A stretch of DNA of 64,000 nt from an uncultured Lachnospiraceae bacterium. GTDB taxonomy: Bacteria; Bacillota; Clostridia; Lachnospirales; Lachnospiraceae. The stretch is from NCBI GenBank assembly GCA_937891165.1, contig CALAEX010000129.1:62001-126000 (forward strand), read 5' to 3'. The position numbers were made by a program, and so were the translations under genes. Of this stretch, positions 55,122-64,000 are shown piece after piece. Position 1 is the stretch's first letter. Each line of letters opens with the position of its first letter. The notes beneath the pieces were generated by a model. The model did not search any database, was not told where the DNA came from, and saw only the letters and a program-made list of their open reading frames with translations.

Positions 55122-58100
55122 CTATTCTTCATAGATATTGATAGAATCTTTCAAACCTAATCTATCGTTTATCAATAAAACTTTTTCCCCTTTAGAAAGA
55201 TAATCACTCATAGTATGAGAATCATCTTTAATCTTTCTTGTATCTTCGTATTTATTATTCATAACTAATGGAAGATTACCACCATCTAATAAATGATGAT
55301 CTTCAATTTTATGAATCTTACTTTCTGTAAATAACGGATTTTCATAATCAACATACAATGTATGATAAAAATCCCATTTATCATTTACAGGAGCTTTGTC
55401 ACGTTCTGTATAAGTTTCTTCATAATGTAAAGTTTCTTTTTCTTTATTGAAATTACAGAGTCCTGGGTCTTTGCATGGGAAATTTACATTTCTACAAAGT
55501 TTAGGAATTTCACTATCTGTACTCATAAGAAGAGTCACCCAAGTTTTAATTCCATCTACTCCAGTTTCATTAATTTCAGTGGTATATTCATATTTATCAA
55601 GCAAATCATTAATATGGTCAAGAGATTCATATAATGATTCAATCATATGATCTGGATTGAAATTTCTAGAACCATAAAATACATTAAACTCGCTCACTTT
55701 CCTGCAAATATTCAATGCTTTTGCAATGTGAGTAGCAATAGCCACTTCAAGATCATAATTACCTTTCGTATCAATTGCTCTAAGAAGAGTTTTATAAGTA
55801 TTCACAAATTCTAAGAATCCTGTAGTATCATAGCCATAGTGACTACAAGGTAACCATTCTGTACCAACTCTGTATGTTCCATTACATGTGGATTTATTAT
55901 TGGGGCAGTAAGCTCTACACTGATTAATATTTGGGCAATTATTACAATTGATATTACTAATTCCCATCACATCCATATAGGTTGATTCGGTATGAATTAA
56001 CCTAATCATCTCTTGGTATCTCAACGGATCGATTTCTTTGATTCGTTCGAAAATTTTCATAACATCAGAATACATAAGATTCATAGTATCTTTCGGACCG
56101 ATTACATGATGAATCTTATAATATTCGACCAACTTAAATAAGTTATCTGGTCGCATATCAAAGATATATTCTGTCGTCACATCAAGTAAATCTGTTGTAT
56201 AAGATCTAAAGAATCTTACTAATTTCACCAGATAATTGAGAATAGATGAGTTACTATCATTTACGATATATAAAGTCTTAAGGTCATGAATAACAGTCTC
56301 AAGCCTTGCAATCGTATGGTCGATATACGTGTATATATGAGTTTCATCTACATTACCAGTCATTGTGTTATATAATGCCGGATTCATGATAGATAAGTAT
56401 TCTAAATATGTTTTAGCAACTCTACCTGTAGAACCAAGAGCAAACATTTCCGCATTTTCATGTCCTATAAATAATGCATCATAAAAATCTTTCCATGCTC
56501 TATATTCAAATAAGTTATCAGATTCTGACATTTTTCTTCCAATGAAATAGCCGAGACCTTTAATATTTTGATACATATCATTGATAGCATCAATTTTTTC
56601 TTTTACGGTAGATTGATTTAATGTGAGTACCGAAAGATATTTCTCAAACTGCTCTCTCTCATGAGGTCTTACATATCTAGACGGGTTCTTAATAATTTCT
56701 TTATACGTTTCTGCATTCGTTAGAAGGTCGAAATTAAATGCCAATGTATCACATGGACGATACCCATCATAGTCTTCAGTAATATATCCCATCACATCCA
56801 TAATAGAAGAGTACCTGGTTAGAATTTCTCCAGTGAGATGGTTCTGTTTAGAAATGAGGGCACAAAGATAAACGATAATATCAAAAATATTAATCTTCAT
56901 ACTTCCTGTAATTTTTGGAAGGGTGATATAGATATCACTAAGTTCATCTTTCTTATCAAATATCATTCTAAGAAGCATAATATTTTCGTATAATACTTCA
57001 GACATCTTATAGGAAATCGTAATACCAATATACTTTGTTTCCATGTAATTATAATGCCTGTGATATTCACTAACCTCAGTATCAGCAGTATACTTTGTGT
57101 GATCTCCATACACTTCGACAAATGTATCAGAATCGTCCCACCATAATGGATCATCCAATGTAACCGAATCATAACCAACTCTTCGGGTTAAATCCGTTAA
57201 TGCATTCTGGAAATTAATTTCTTCAATATCTACTTTCTGGAAGTAAACATCATACATTCTTTCCAAATCATTTACAATAATCTCAGCATCTTTAATATGA
57301 CCATCGACATCCAAATATGGTTCTGTTACCGTCTTATCTTTATAAATAAGATTTCCCTCAGAGTCAAAGTTTCTTTCTTTCACTAAGTAATACTTAAAGA
57401 TACTAATATCATGGTATCCCAAAATAGATGCAATGTCAAAAATTACATGTGATGTTGCTTTATACTGAATCAAATGATTTAAGTTTTTTACCAAACGTCG
57501 TTGTGTCTGATATGGAAGATTCGGATAGTAAGGAACACCATACATTTCAAATAGCCATCGAACTAATGTTTCATCATAGAAATCTCGTTCAATTGCGGTT
57601 TGCATTGCTCTAGCAATTGTTTGAGTAATAGCCATTTGACAAATAGAAATTCCTATAAAATTATCATAATAATCATATACCTGTCTATAGTAATAATTGT
57701 ATACAGTTGACACAAAATATTCTCTAGCAGCATTATAAGAATTTGCAAATACCCAATGAATGATTTCTCTTTTACAATCCGGGAGATGTAATAAATCAAA
57801 ATTTCTAGCCTGTCTTGCAGTGACAATTGGGATTCGTTTTGTTCCTAAATGATGAAGATATTCATCTTTTGGAAATGCTTTAATCATATTATCGATAAAT
57901 CCTGAAGATTCCAAAATATAAATAAAATTTTCCCCATAATAATCAGATATCTTATGAATTGGAACTTTGATAGAAATCCCATATAGATCCATAATTTCTT
58001 TTGTCACGTAATGATAATCACCAAGAAGTAAATTATCTCCAATCGTAACTAACTTATTATTCATCTTGGCTTCGGTAAGTTTGATCATCGTAGTATAGTC

Positions 58101-58910
58101 ATAATTTATTTCATCATCACTAACTACAAGATAACTTTCTTTAAAGTATGTACTGGTATCCATAACATCAGACAAATCTGCATGAAAATACATACCAATT
58201 ACATCATTACCAGGAATATTGGTTCCTTCTGTTAAAATATCAAAAATATTTTGCACATCTTTTAAATGAAGAACTTTCATTGTATGGTCTACTGGATAAT
58301 CGTCAGGTGTAATTAAAAAACATCTCATGGATGTTTTTTCGTCCTGAATTTGTCCTGAAGAAATATGGATATGGTCTCCGGCATGATAAAAATTATTTCC
58401 CATAATTTGATATGCGGCATGTTCACTTATTTTATGAAGTGTGAAATCATCTAATCTAGAATCAGTATTCGATACTACTTCTAACGAATTTTGCATAATC
58501 TTAGTTACAATAGACCCGCCGATTGTTTTAATAGGTGGTAACCCGTTCAACTTACGATAATAATCATTAGGTTCCTCGTAATTTTCAATTACATAATTTC
58601 TTCTGAGTAAAAGAAGTCTTTCTTCCAATATAGGAGGGTGTTCTATTTCTCTTTTCTGATATCTTAAAATAACTTCATCATTATCAATACCCGCTTTACG
58701 ATATTCTTCAGAAGTAAAGTCATAAAGACCAAAACTATCTGTTTTATTCAAAGCTGATAAGTATTGGTCACTGTATTTTCTATTTTCAAAAGTTTCATAC
58801 TTATCTGCTTCAGATGCAAATTTTACAACCAATCCATTTAAGAGAAGTCGTAATTCGTCATACAATTGTGACAAAGGATTAATCTCTATATCTCTATTAT
58901 TAGTCGACAT
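55122..58910 (-). CDS. Very large putative virion/baseplate protein, 1262 aa
   Basis: The start MSTNNRDIEINPLSQ (58910) follows AAGAAAGGAAAA; the open frame to 58994 is probably leader. The protein is Tyr/Asp-rich with no enzymatic motif, consistent with a baseplate wedge or other tail assembly protein of a jumbo phage. A striking Cys cluster near residues 1010-1040 (NINCNNCPNINQCRAYCPNN, then CNG and WLPCSHY) could bind metal or form disulfides. A second, smaller Cys group occurs near 1180. It is transcribed with the 54053-55063 gene. Confidence 0.72.
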   Translation of the reverse strand: MSTNNRDIEINPLSQLYDELRLLLNGLVVKFASEADKYETFENRKYSDQYLSALNKTDSFGLYDFTSEEYRKAGIDNDEVILRYQKREIEHPPILEERLLLLRRNYVIENYEEPNDYYRKLNGLPPIKTIGGSIVTKIMQNSLEVVSNTDSRLDDFTLHKISEHAAYQIMGNNFYHAGDHIHISSGQIQDEKTSMRCFLITPDDYPVDHTMKVLHLKDVQNIFDILTEGTNIPGNDVIGMYFHADLSDVMDTSTYFKESYLVVSDDEINYDYTTMIKLTEAKMNNKLVTIGDNLLLGDYHYVTKEIMDLYGISIKVPIHKISDYYGENFIYILESSGFIDNMIKAFPKDEYLHHLGTKRIPIVTARQARNFDLLHLPDCKREIIHWVFANSYNAAREYFVSTVYNYYYRQVYDYYDNFIGISICQMAITQTIARAMQTAIERDFYDETLVRWLFEMYGVPYYPNLPYQTQRRLVKNLNHLIQYKATSHVIFDIASILGYHDISIFKYYLVKERNFDSEGNLIYKDKTVTEPYLDVDGHIKDAEIIVNDLERMYDVYFQKVDIEEINFQNALTDLTRRVGYDSVTLDDPLWWDDSDTFVEVYGDHTKYTADTEVSEYHRHYNYMETKYIGITISYKMSEVLYENIMLLRMIFDKKDELSDIYITLPKITGSMKINIFDIIVYLCALISKQNHLTGEILTRYSSIMDVMGYITEDYDGYRPCDTLAFNFDLLTNAETYKEIIKNPSRYVRPHEREQFEKYLSVLTLNQSTVKEKIDAINDMYQNIKGLGYFIGRKMSESDNLFEYRAWKDFYDALFIGHENAEMFALGSTGRVAKTYLEYLSIMNPALYNTMTGNVDETHIYTYIDHTIARLETVIHDLKTLYIVNDSNSSILNYLVKLVRFFRSYTTDLLDVTTEYIFDMRPDNLFKLVEYYKIHHVIGPKDTMNLMYSDVMKIFERIKEIDPLRYQEMIRLIHTESTYMDVMGISNINCNNCPNINQCRAYCPNNKSTCNGTYRVGTEWLPCSHYGYDTTGFLEFVNTYKTLLRAIDTKGNYDLEVAIATHIAKALNICRKVSEFNVFYGSRNFNPDHMIESLYESLDHINDLLDKYEYTTEINETGVDGIKTWVTLLMSTDSEIPKLCRNVNFPCKDPGLCNFNKEKETLHYEETYTERDKAPVNDKWDFYHTLYVDYENPLFTESKIHKIEDHHLLDGGNLPLVMNNKYEDTRKIKDDSHTMSDYLSKGEKVLLINDRLGLKDSINIYEE

Positions 58911-59271
58911 TGTGATATTTTCCTTTCTTTTTAGATTAAAGGAATGTGCTTTTATAACTAAAATAAAAAACATACAACATAAAAAGGATGACACTTATAT
59001 TTTCTTTTTCATTGTTTTATAATGGTAATGGATGTTTTTCTGGTATCCATGGACACTCCTTTTTAGTATAAATTTAAATTTGATTTGTTGTTTTTACAAT
59101 ATCAGTTTGTTACCTTAATCTCAATAAAATAGTCACTAATGATTTCGGTGAAGATTCCAAAGTGTCAACTTTATATGAAAAATAAAGGATATGGTTAATC
59201 CCATATCCTTCATTTTTACTTTAATTTAAACAGAAGCTATAATGAATAAAACATGAAAGGAAAGATAAATT
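58911..59271. other. Divergent non-coding region
   Basis: It separates the 1262-residue gene (leftward) from the 59272 gene (rightward). It contains a terminator-like hairpin (59185-59210) and a minus-strand AAAAAGGAG followed by a 13-codon frame, MDTRKTSITIIKQ (59050-59009), that could be a leader peptide for the large gene. Otherwise it is AT-rich. I see no tRNA. Confidence 0.4.
59185..59218. terminator. Terminator-like hairpin
   Basis: The stem AAGGATATGG/CCATATCCTT (10 bp) is flanked by T-rich tracts on both strands. No gene clearly ends here, so it may end a transcript from a small unannotated RNA or act as a leader element for the gene at 59272. Confidence 0.6.
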
Positions 59272-59943
59272 ATGGCAAAAAATTTACCAGCAATTGAATA
59301 TGCTGAAAATTCGGATATTGATAAATCTATACAACCTTTTATAGATGCAAGGGATTCTTTATATACGATACCTTTTTACAAAGATGTGGAATACTTTTCT
59401 AATTTAGATTCGTATCAAAAATTCATTAAAGGCGTGGAAAACCAGGTCAGAAACTCTGATCGATATTCTAAATACAAAGCATATTTAATTGGTCTTGGAT
59501 TAGACCATTGCCAAGTACTCAAAAATTTAAAAGCGGAAGAAGACTGTACTGTAGAAATGCATCATGGTCCTATTTATACTTTATATGATATTTGCTGTAT
59601 CGTTACTGAATATTTCTTATTAAAAGATTGGAAACTTACTACGTTTAGAGTAGCCGACCAAGTATTGAAAGAACATGAGGAAAATAATATTCAGGTAGTA
59701 ATGCTTTCAGCATCAGTTCATGAACAGGTTGGCGATAGAAATATTTTTATTCATCCATCTCAGGCATTTGGTAATCTCGGAGCATTCATAAAAAAATATG
59801 GAAAAGTTATAAGTCCAGATTTAAGAGATAAATATAATAGATATTTGGATAGAGCATTGATTACAGATTCCACAGCATTTGGAAACTTAGATTTAAATAA
59901 AAAATTATGGTCAACAGGAACTATTATAGAATTACCAAATTAA
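59272..59943 (+). CDS. Hypothetical phage protein with EMHHGP motif, 223 aa
   Basis: GAAAGGAAAG precedes the ATG. Residues about 75-110 read LGLDHCQVLKNL, then CTVEMHHGPIYTLYDICC, a His/Cys-rich conserved-looking patch that recalls a beta-beta-alpha metal nuclease fold. The catalytic assignment is not secure. A later IFIHPSQAFGNLGAF segment may complete the site. It stands alone on the plus strand. I believe relatives exist in other large phages but cannot name the family. Confidence 0.72.
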   Translation: MAKNLPAIEYAENSDIDKSIQPFIDARDSLYTIPFYKDVEYFSNLDSYQKFIKGVENQVRNSDRYSKYKAYLIGLGLDHCQVLKNLKAEEDCTVEMHHGPIYTLYDICCIVTEYFLLKDWKLTTFRVADQVLKEHEENNIQVVMLSASVHEQVGDRNIFIHPSQAFGNLGAFIKKYGKVISPDLRDKYNRYLDRALITDSTAFGNLDLNKKLWSTGTIIELPN

Positions 59944-60149
59944 AAATAAAGTTTTATATTACAAAAAATTAAAGATGTGAAATTACGTCTTTTATCTTAC
60001 TGAAATAAATATTCCATTTTAGTTTATTCATTCTAAAACTAGAACTCCGTAAGTACTCCAATAAGTATTTAGATTTTTTAAGTTTCACAAAAATTTGAAG
60101 TCATACAGAAGTACAATTATTTTCAGTTTAATATGTATTGATTCGGTAA

Positions 60150-60196
60150 GATAAAAAATAAAAAAAAAGAGGAACTGGTTATTCGCCAGTTCCTCT
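60150..60196 (-). terminator. Intrinsic terminator
   Basis: The stem AGAGGAACTGG/CCAGTTCCTCT (11 bp) is followed leftward by T9 and more T. It contains the last codons of the 60179-60397 gene. Confidence 0.85.
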
Positions 60197-60397
60197 AAAA
60201 TTTTGTTCCACATAATTATTTCTAAGCTGAGCTTCTATTTCTTTAATTCGAATTTCTTTCTCAGCTCTATAACGTTGACTACTATTAATAGTGGCTCCGA
60301 TTAATGCAGCTACAATAGCAACGATTACTACTGCTTCTGTATTCGCTTCTATTCTGTAAGTTTTTCGACCAGTAAGGTCACTGATAAAATTACTCAT
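60179..60397 (-). CDS. Small membrane protein, 72 aa
   Basis: GAAAGGAG precedes the ATG, with a TATATTATTT box about 25 bases further up. One membrane helix (EAVVIVAIVAALIGATI, about 21-37) is followed by a charged amphipathic helix. Single-gene unit with its own terminator. Function unknown; size and layout would also fit a small holin or antiholin. Confidence 0.75.
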   Translation of the reverse strand: MSNFISDLTGRKTYRIEANTEAVVIVAIVAALIGATINSSQRYRAEKEIRIKEIEAQLRNNYVEQNFRGTGE

Positions 60398-60496
60398 AAT
60401 TTTATCTCCTTTCTTATTTTATTTCATACAAATAATATATTAGTATTTTATAATTAGATTCACTTTGTATTAAACTTAATCAAAAGGAGAGATAAT

Positions 60497-61096
60497 ATGA
60501 ATGATATGAATTTTTTACTTACGAGTTTAGTTAGTTATTGTGGCTTTATGTCAATCGCATTCTTAACAACTTTGCTCGCAATGGTATTATATATTATATT
60601 TATTAAATTTATGATACCTACTATGAAAGAACACAAAATCATTAGACTTACAAATAGAATCTATGAATTAAAAGATGAAATTGATAATGCTGATTTTTAT
60701 TTATTAAGCCAGGAAGATTTAGAAGATAGAACAGCTGAAATTCAAACTAAGTTAAAAGAGATTTCTAAATTAAAACCTCCAGTAAAAAAAGTTATTACAA
60801 AAGAAACTATCGAAATTACAGAAAGAATTAAAGAAATTGTAGATTTGATGGTTAGTGTAGAAACTTATTCTGTTATGAAACGTTATATCTCAACAGGTAA
60901 AAAATATAACGTTCTTGAAATTGATAAAGATATCACTACTATTTCAGAAAAAGTTTATTCTGGATTGAATACAGTGGTGTATGAAACTGAATTAGTATTT
61001 ACTAATGAATATCTTATGAATTATATTGTCGGACAGACATTTAATTTGATGCTCAAAATTACATCAGAACTCAATGTAGAAATCTCAAATGGATAA
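60497..61096 (+). CDS. Membrane-anchored coiled-coil protein, 199 aa
   Basis: AAAAGGAGAG precedes the ATG. The N-terminal membrane segment (SIAFLTTLLAMVLYIIFIKF, about 19-38) is followed by a long coiled coil (about 55-120) and a helical end. The layout is like the 16470-17153 product, but I see no clear sequence identity. It is divergent from the small membrane gene at 60179 and ends at a terminator. Confidence 0.75.
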   Translation: MNDMNFLLTSLVSYCGFMSIAFLTTLLAMVLYIIFIKFMIPTMKEHKIIRLTNRIYELKDEIDNADFYLLSQEDLEDRTAEIQTKLKEISKLKPPVKKVITKETIEITERIKEIVDLMVSVETYSVMKRYISTGKKYNVLEIDKDITTISEKVYSGLNTVVYETELVFTNEYLMNYIVGQTFNLMLKITSELNVEISNG

Positions 61097-61138
61097 AAAA
61101 ATAATCTCTGTTATGGTATTTACCATAACAGAGATTTC
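61093..61138. terminator. Bidirectional terminator
   Basis: A perfect 16-bp stem AATCTCTGTTATGGTA/TACCATAACAGAGATT is flanked by a T-run on the minus strand and a short one on the plus strand. It separates convergent genes. Confidence 0.9.
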
Positions 61139-61894
61139 TTAAAATCCAATTTTAGTAAGTGGGATAAGTATATTAATAAAATTATAAGCGATGTTAAGTT
61201 CATCTATTTTATCATCCCAATATTCATCATAAGTATCAGTAGAATTCATTACTGTATATAACGAGTTTGTATTAAACTCTCTATAGAATTCTAAAGGTAA
61301 TTTTCTCAACTTATAATCAGAGCACATTCGATTCATATAAGATAAAACTTCTGGTGGACTACCAGTTTCCATTTTCTTAAAAAACATCTTTACAATTTTT
61401 AAAATCCCATCTTCATGTAATTTCAAATATTCATCATCAATTCCTTTTACATCACATTTCTCATGACCATAATAAAACTCCAATCCTTTTAATTGTATAA
61501 AAGAAGAGTAAATATTTTTTACTTGAAATTCTACTGGACCAAAATTGGTTTTCTCACATAATTTAGTTGTAAATATAGCGTCTTTTTTCACAGCGATAAT
61601 ATCAGAAATATCAATATCGTTTGATTCGTAAAATTCTTTTCTAATATTACTAAACGCATTCTTTAGTTTTTCTCTAAAGTCGGCATCTTTTTGCATCTTA
61701 CCGATTTTAACAACTCGCCTAGTTTTGTCTAAGTTAGCTAGTTTTTCGATAGTTTCTTTTGGTAAGAGGTTATAATACCTACACAAATTGATGTCTGCAG
61801 AATGAATGTCATACTCATAAATAGTTCTATTAAATAAGTATATAATTGAGTTATTTGTAAAATTTGATTTCGTTTCAAATTTATTCGGTAACAT
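61139..61894 (-). CDS. Hypothetical phage protein, 251 aa
   Basis: AGAAAGGGATGG precedes the ATG, 17 bases after the stop of the upstream gene at 61911. It is a mixed alpha/beta protein (MLPNKFETKSNFTNNSIIYL) without membrane segments and with a helical C-terminus. Downstream gene of the 61911-62567 unit. Not recognised. Confidence 0.75.
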   Translation of the reverse strand: MLPNKFETKSNFTNNSIIYLFNRTIYEYDIHSADINLCRYYNLLPKETIEKLANLDKTRRVVKIGKMQKDADFREKLKNAFSNIRKEFYESNDIDISDIIAVKKDAIFTTKLCEKTNFGPVEFQVKNIYSSFIQLKGLEFYYGHEKCDVKGIDDEYLKLHEDGILKIVKMFFKKMETGSPPEVLSYMNRMCSDYKLRKLPLEFYREFNTNSLYTVMNSTDTYDEYWDDKIDELNIAYNFINILIPLTKIGF

Positions 61895-61910
61895 AACCCC
61901 ATCCCTTTCT

Positions 61911-62567
61911 CTAACCGTTAACGAAGAAATCCATTAAGAATTCCTTCATGGTAGCTTTATCCATTCCTTTGGTATAAAGATTCATCTTCTTTAACTGATG
62001 AATCATGTCTTCCTTATTCATAGACTCTAAAATTTTAAGTCTACCTTTCGGAGTTTTCATAAGTTCCTTTTTACGTTTTCGTTCTTCATGCTCGATGATT
62101 TCATTACATCTATCGATGATAGCTCTTTCATCTAAGTCTTTCAACTCTTTTGGAACTTTTTTGTGTTTTTTGAATTTCTTATAATCAATTACCGGATATC
62201 CAAATGTCTCCATAATATAATCAGCCAACACCTGCATATATCCAATCTGCCATTCTTTATAAGTACAAAGAAGAACGGTAGTGTATTTTTCTTCTATGAT
62301 ACCTTTGATAATAATTGCAAGGAATAACTTATTTTTCTTAAGTTCTTTCTTATACATCTCTTCAAAGTATCCTTCGTTGAATGTGCATCTGTGATCAGCT
62401 AACAGCATATCACTTGGAAATAACTTTGGTAAAAAGATTACATTTGGTTCTTCTGAAGTTTTTCTAATTCTTTTAGATACGGTAAGAAACTGTGTCTTTT
62501 CGATTAACTTTGGATCTTCATGTGTAAAGATTTTCATAAAAGTTTTTGTATTCATTTTATAAAGCAT
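61911..62567 (-). CDS. Basic protein with SAP-like C-terminus, 218 aa
   Basis: GGAGGTGAA precedes the ATG. The central part is alpha/beta (LFLAIIIKGIIEEKYTTVLL). A long Lys/Glu-rich helix follows, then a C-terminal MNKEDMIHQLKKMNLYTKGM with a final MKEFLMDFF. This is the helix-turn-helix pattern of SAP-type DNA-binding domains. The domain call is tentative, but nucleic-acid binding fits the basic charge. Confidence 0.7.
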   Translation of the reverse strand: MLYKMNTKTFMKIFTHEDPKLIEKTQFLTVSKRIRKTSEEPNVIFLPKLFPSDMLLADHRCTFNEGYFEEMYKKELKKNKLFLAIIIKGIIEEKYTTVLLCTYKEWQIGYMQVLADYIMETFGYPVIDYKKFKKHKKVPKELKDLDERAIIDRCNEIIEHEERKRKKELMKTPKGRLKILESMNKEDMIHQLKKMNLYTKGMDKATMKEFLMDFFVNG

Positions 62568-62599
62568 AAATATTTCACCTCCATAATAATGATATATAC

Positions 62600-62635
62600 T
62601 TAAAAAAGAAAGGTGGTAAATTTTACCACCTTTTC
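62600..62635 (-). terminator. Intrinsic terminator of the right-edge gene
   Basis: The stem AAAGGTGGTAAA/TTTACCACCTTT (12 bp) is followed leftward by TTTTTTA. Confidence 0.85.
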
Positions 62636-62640
62636 TCGCA

Positions 62641-64000
62641 TTATACAGTTATAATCATGGAACCACCATCATATGGTTTACTTCCAAATTTCTTCACATC
62701 CGAATTTACATCTTCTTTCTTCACAGGAATTTCTACCATCATTGATTCTGGTGACAATTCTGGTTGTTGAGTATAATCTACATGGAGAACTGTACTAAGG
62801 TCATTCATAATAGAACCAACGGAATCTTTCTGTACTTCGTTTGGAATAAACTCATCCAGATTAATTTCAGATTCATCATCTACATCATCAACATTGGTTT
62901 CATCTACTACTTCAGCATATGCAAATTCCTCAATAATAGTTGTCGATTTTGGGGAATCTTCTTGAGATTCTTCCAATATAATTTCATCTGGTACATCCAC
63001 TGGAATATGAGGACCTCCCATAGAGGTTTCCTCATCAAGTCCAAAGTTTGTTGGAATCTGAAGAATCCCGCCATCGTTATCTTTCTCAAAATAGATAGAT
63101 AGGATATTCTTAAAGATTTCAAAGATTCCCATTGGATTCTGTGGACAATTTATAAATGCTTCGATACGATTCATTACGATATTCTTTAAGAAATGCTCGT
63201 AATGACTTCCACCATTATCAGTTCGAACTACTGTAGATTCTTCTTTTAAGATTAAGTCAATGACATAATCAATATCTGTATCAGAAGACTCAAAGTTTTC
63301 AATTAACACATCAATACCGGCATATAAAGAGAATGGATTTTCGTATCTATCGGTAACTTTCTTATATACGGAATAAACGAAATCTAGTACGATTTCATTA
63401 TCTCCATTATCTTCCCATCCTTCTACCAAAATATTAAGAAGCTCTTTACTTTTCTTATCAATATAATACATAAGGATATGTGTAGCAGGTTTACCATTTG
63501 AATTTAAAATCTCTTCATCCGTTTTTGTTACAAAGAAGATTCTTTCTGTATCACAAGATTCTACTTGATCTATGAATCTTTGGAATTTAGGATTTCCTTC
63601 TCTTACAATAAGAACCGGTCCTGCAATTACTGCAATTGCAAAATCTAAGAATCCACACATCTCTGCATACAATGATGAATTCGCATAATCCATAGTTGCT
63701 GCTCTCATATTAAAGAATGAAATTGAGTGAGATTTATATCTCTTCCAAGCATCGTTAATAACGATATCAGATGTTTCCATATCTTCAGTTAATACTTTAA
63801 ACTGATTATCTAACGTCGCTTCTTCTTCATTTTCCTCAAGTTCGTATTCGAAGTCTCTATCAATTTCTCCATCAGACACGCTAGGACTTTGTACTTCATC
63901 TCTGTGTATACTCTCCCCATCGGATGAAACATCTTCTGAAACCTCATTATTCTTAATAACTACAGTACATTCGTGAAGGTCTTGAACATAATCTTCTAAA
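62641..64000 (-). CDS. Hypothetical acidic phage protein, N-terminus beyond the window
   Basis: The minus-strand frame has no stop up to the right edge, and the in-frame GTG at 63879 has no ribosome binding site. The gene therefore continues outside and at least 452 residues are visible. The visible N-terminal part is acidic, with DGESIHRDEVQSPSVSDGE. A central domain contains hydrophobic AEMCGFLDFAIAVIAGPVLI (probably buried). An acidic linker leads to a short conserved-looking tail. Not recognised. Confidence 0.7.
   Translation of the reverse strand, partial: LEDYVQDLHECTVVIKNNEVSEDVSSDGESIHRDEVQSPSVSDGEIDRDFEYELEENEEEATLDNQFKVLTEDMETSDIVINDAWKRYKSHSISFFNMRAATMDYANSSLYAEMCGFLDFAIAVIAGPVLIVREGNPKFQRFIDQVESCDTERIFFVTKTDEEILNSNGKPATHILMYYIDKKSKELLNILVEGWEDNGDNEIVLDFVYSVYKKVTDRYENPFSLYAGIDVLIENFESSDTDIDYVIDLILKEESTVVRTDNGGSHYEHFLKNIVMNRIEAFINCPQNPMGIFEIFKNILSIYFEKDNDGGILQIPTNFGLDEETSMGGPHIPVDVPDEIILEESQEDSPKSTTIIEEFAYAEVVDETNVDDVDDESEINLDEFIPNEVQKDSVGSIMNDLSTVLHVDYTQQPELSPESMMVEIPVKKEDVNSDVKKFGSKPYDGGSMIITV

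Noticed and set aside
1..64000. tRNA genes and CRISPR arrays
   Set aside because: I looked through the gene-free stretches and saw no cloverleaf with a T-loop GTTC-A signature and no regularly spaced repeats; the GTTCAACGACTATCG repeats are group I intron R elements.
1..64000. Alternative genetic code with reassigned stop
   Set aside because: All three stops end genes at sensible places (for example TAG after the gyrB-type gene), and recognised proteins have no internal stops outside introns.

Overview
The window is a stretch of a large, AT-rich double-stranded DNA phage genome. The likely host is an anaerobic Firmicute of the Clostridia type. This rests on near-universal GAAAGGAG/AGGAGG ribosome binding sites, the standard genetic code with ATG, GTG and TTG starts, a NrdG-type anaerobic ribonucleotide-reductase activase, and no ribosomal or central-metabolism genes. 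Two RNA polymerase beta-type proteins, a DnaB-family helicase, an SF2 helicase, an NAD-dependent DNA ligase, both subunits of a type II topoisomerase and a tubulin/FtsZ-family protein point to a jumbo phage that brings its own replication, transcription and cytoskeletal machinery.

Layout. 0-6.5 kb: a truncated left-edge gene, two small unknown genes, a DnaB-type helicase split by two group I introns, a CmpB-like membrane protein and a coiled-coil repeat protein. 6.6-9.3 kb: nrdG, a hairpin-rich non-coding stretch and a fibre gene. 9.3-15.8 kb: an unknown gene and a full-length RNA polymerase beta subunit with one intron. 15.8-24.3 kb: small coiled-coil, membrane and lipoprotein genes, an SF2 helicase and a run of unknown minus-strand genes. 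24.3-28.5 kb: a second, N-terminal-half beta subunit in five exons separated by four group I introns, two of which carry HNH endonucleases. 28.7-34 kb: Lys-rich genes, DNA ligase and a holin-like protein. 34-44 kb: head and structural genes (probable major capsid protein) and a 1027-residue fibre. 43.9-49 kb: gyrA/gyrB-type operon. 49-54 kb: a roughly 600-nt structured non-coding region, unknown genes and the tubulin homologue. 54-64 kb: large virion proteins and unknown genes, ending in a gene cut by the right edge.

Most genes lie on the minus strand. They form short operons bounded by perfect-stem terminators, and several start from promoters of the TTGA(C/A)T - 17/18 bp - TATTAT type. The fibre genes, nrdG and the fused beta gene run the other way.

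The most striking feature is a family of seven closely related group I introns. Reconstructing the splice sites from P1 pairing and reading frame restores uninterrupted proteins in all three host genes. It places the introns inside the most conserved motifs: between the two catalytic lysines of one beta subunit, around the fork/rifampicin region of the other (with mini-exons of 63 and 64 nt), and at the QLNR motif of the helicase.
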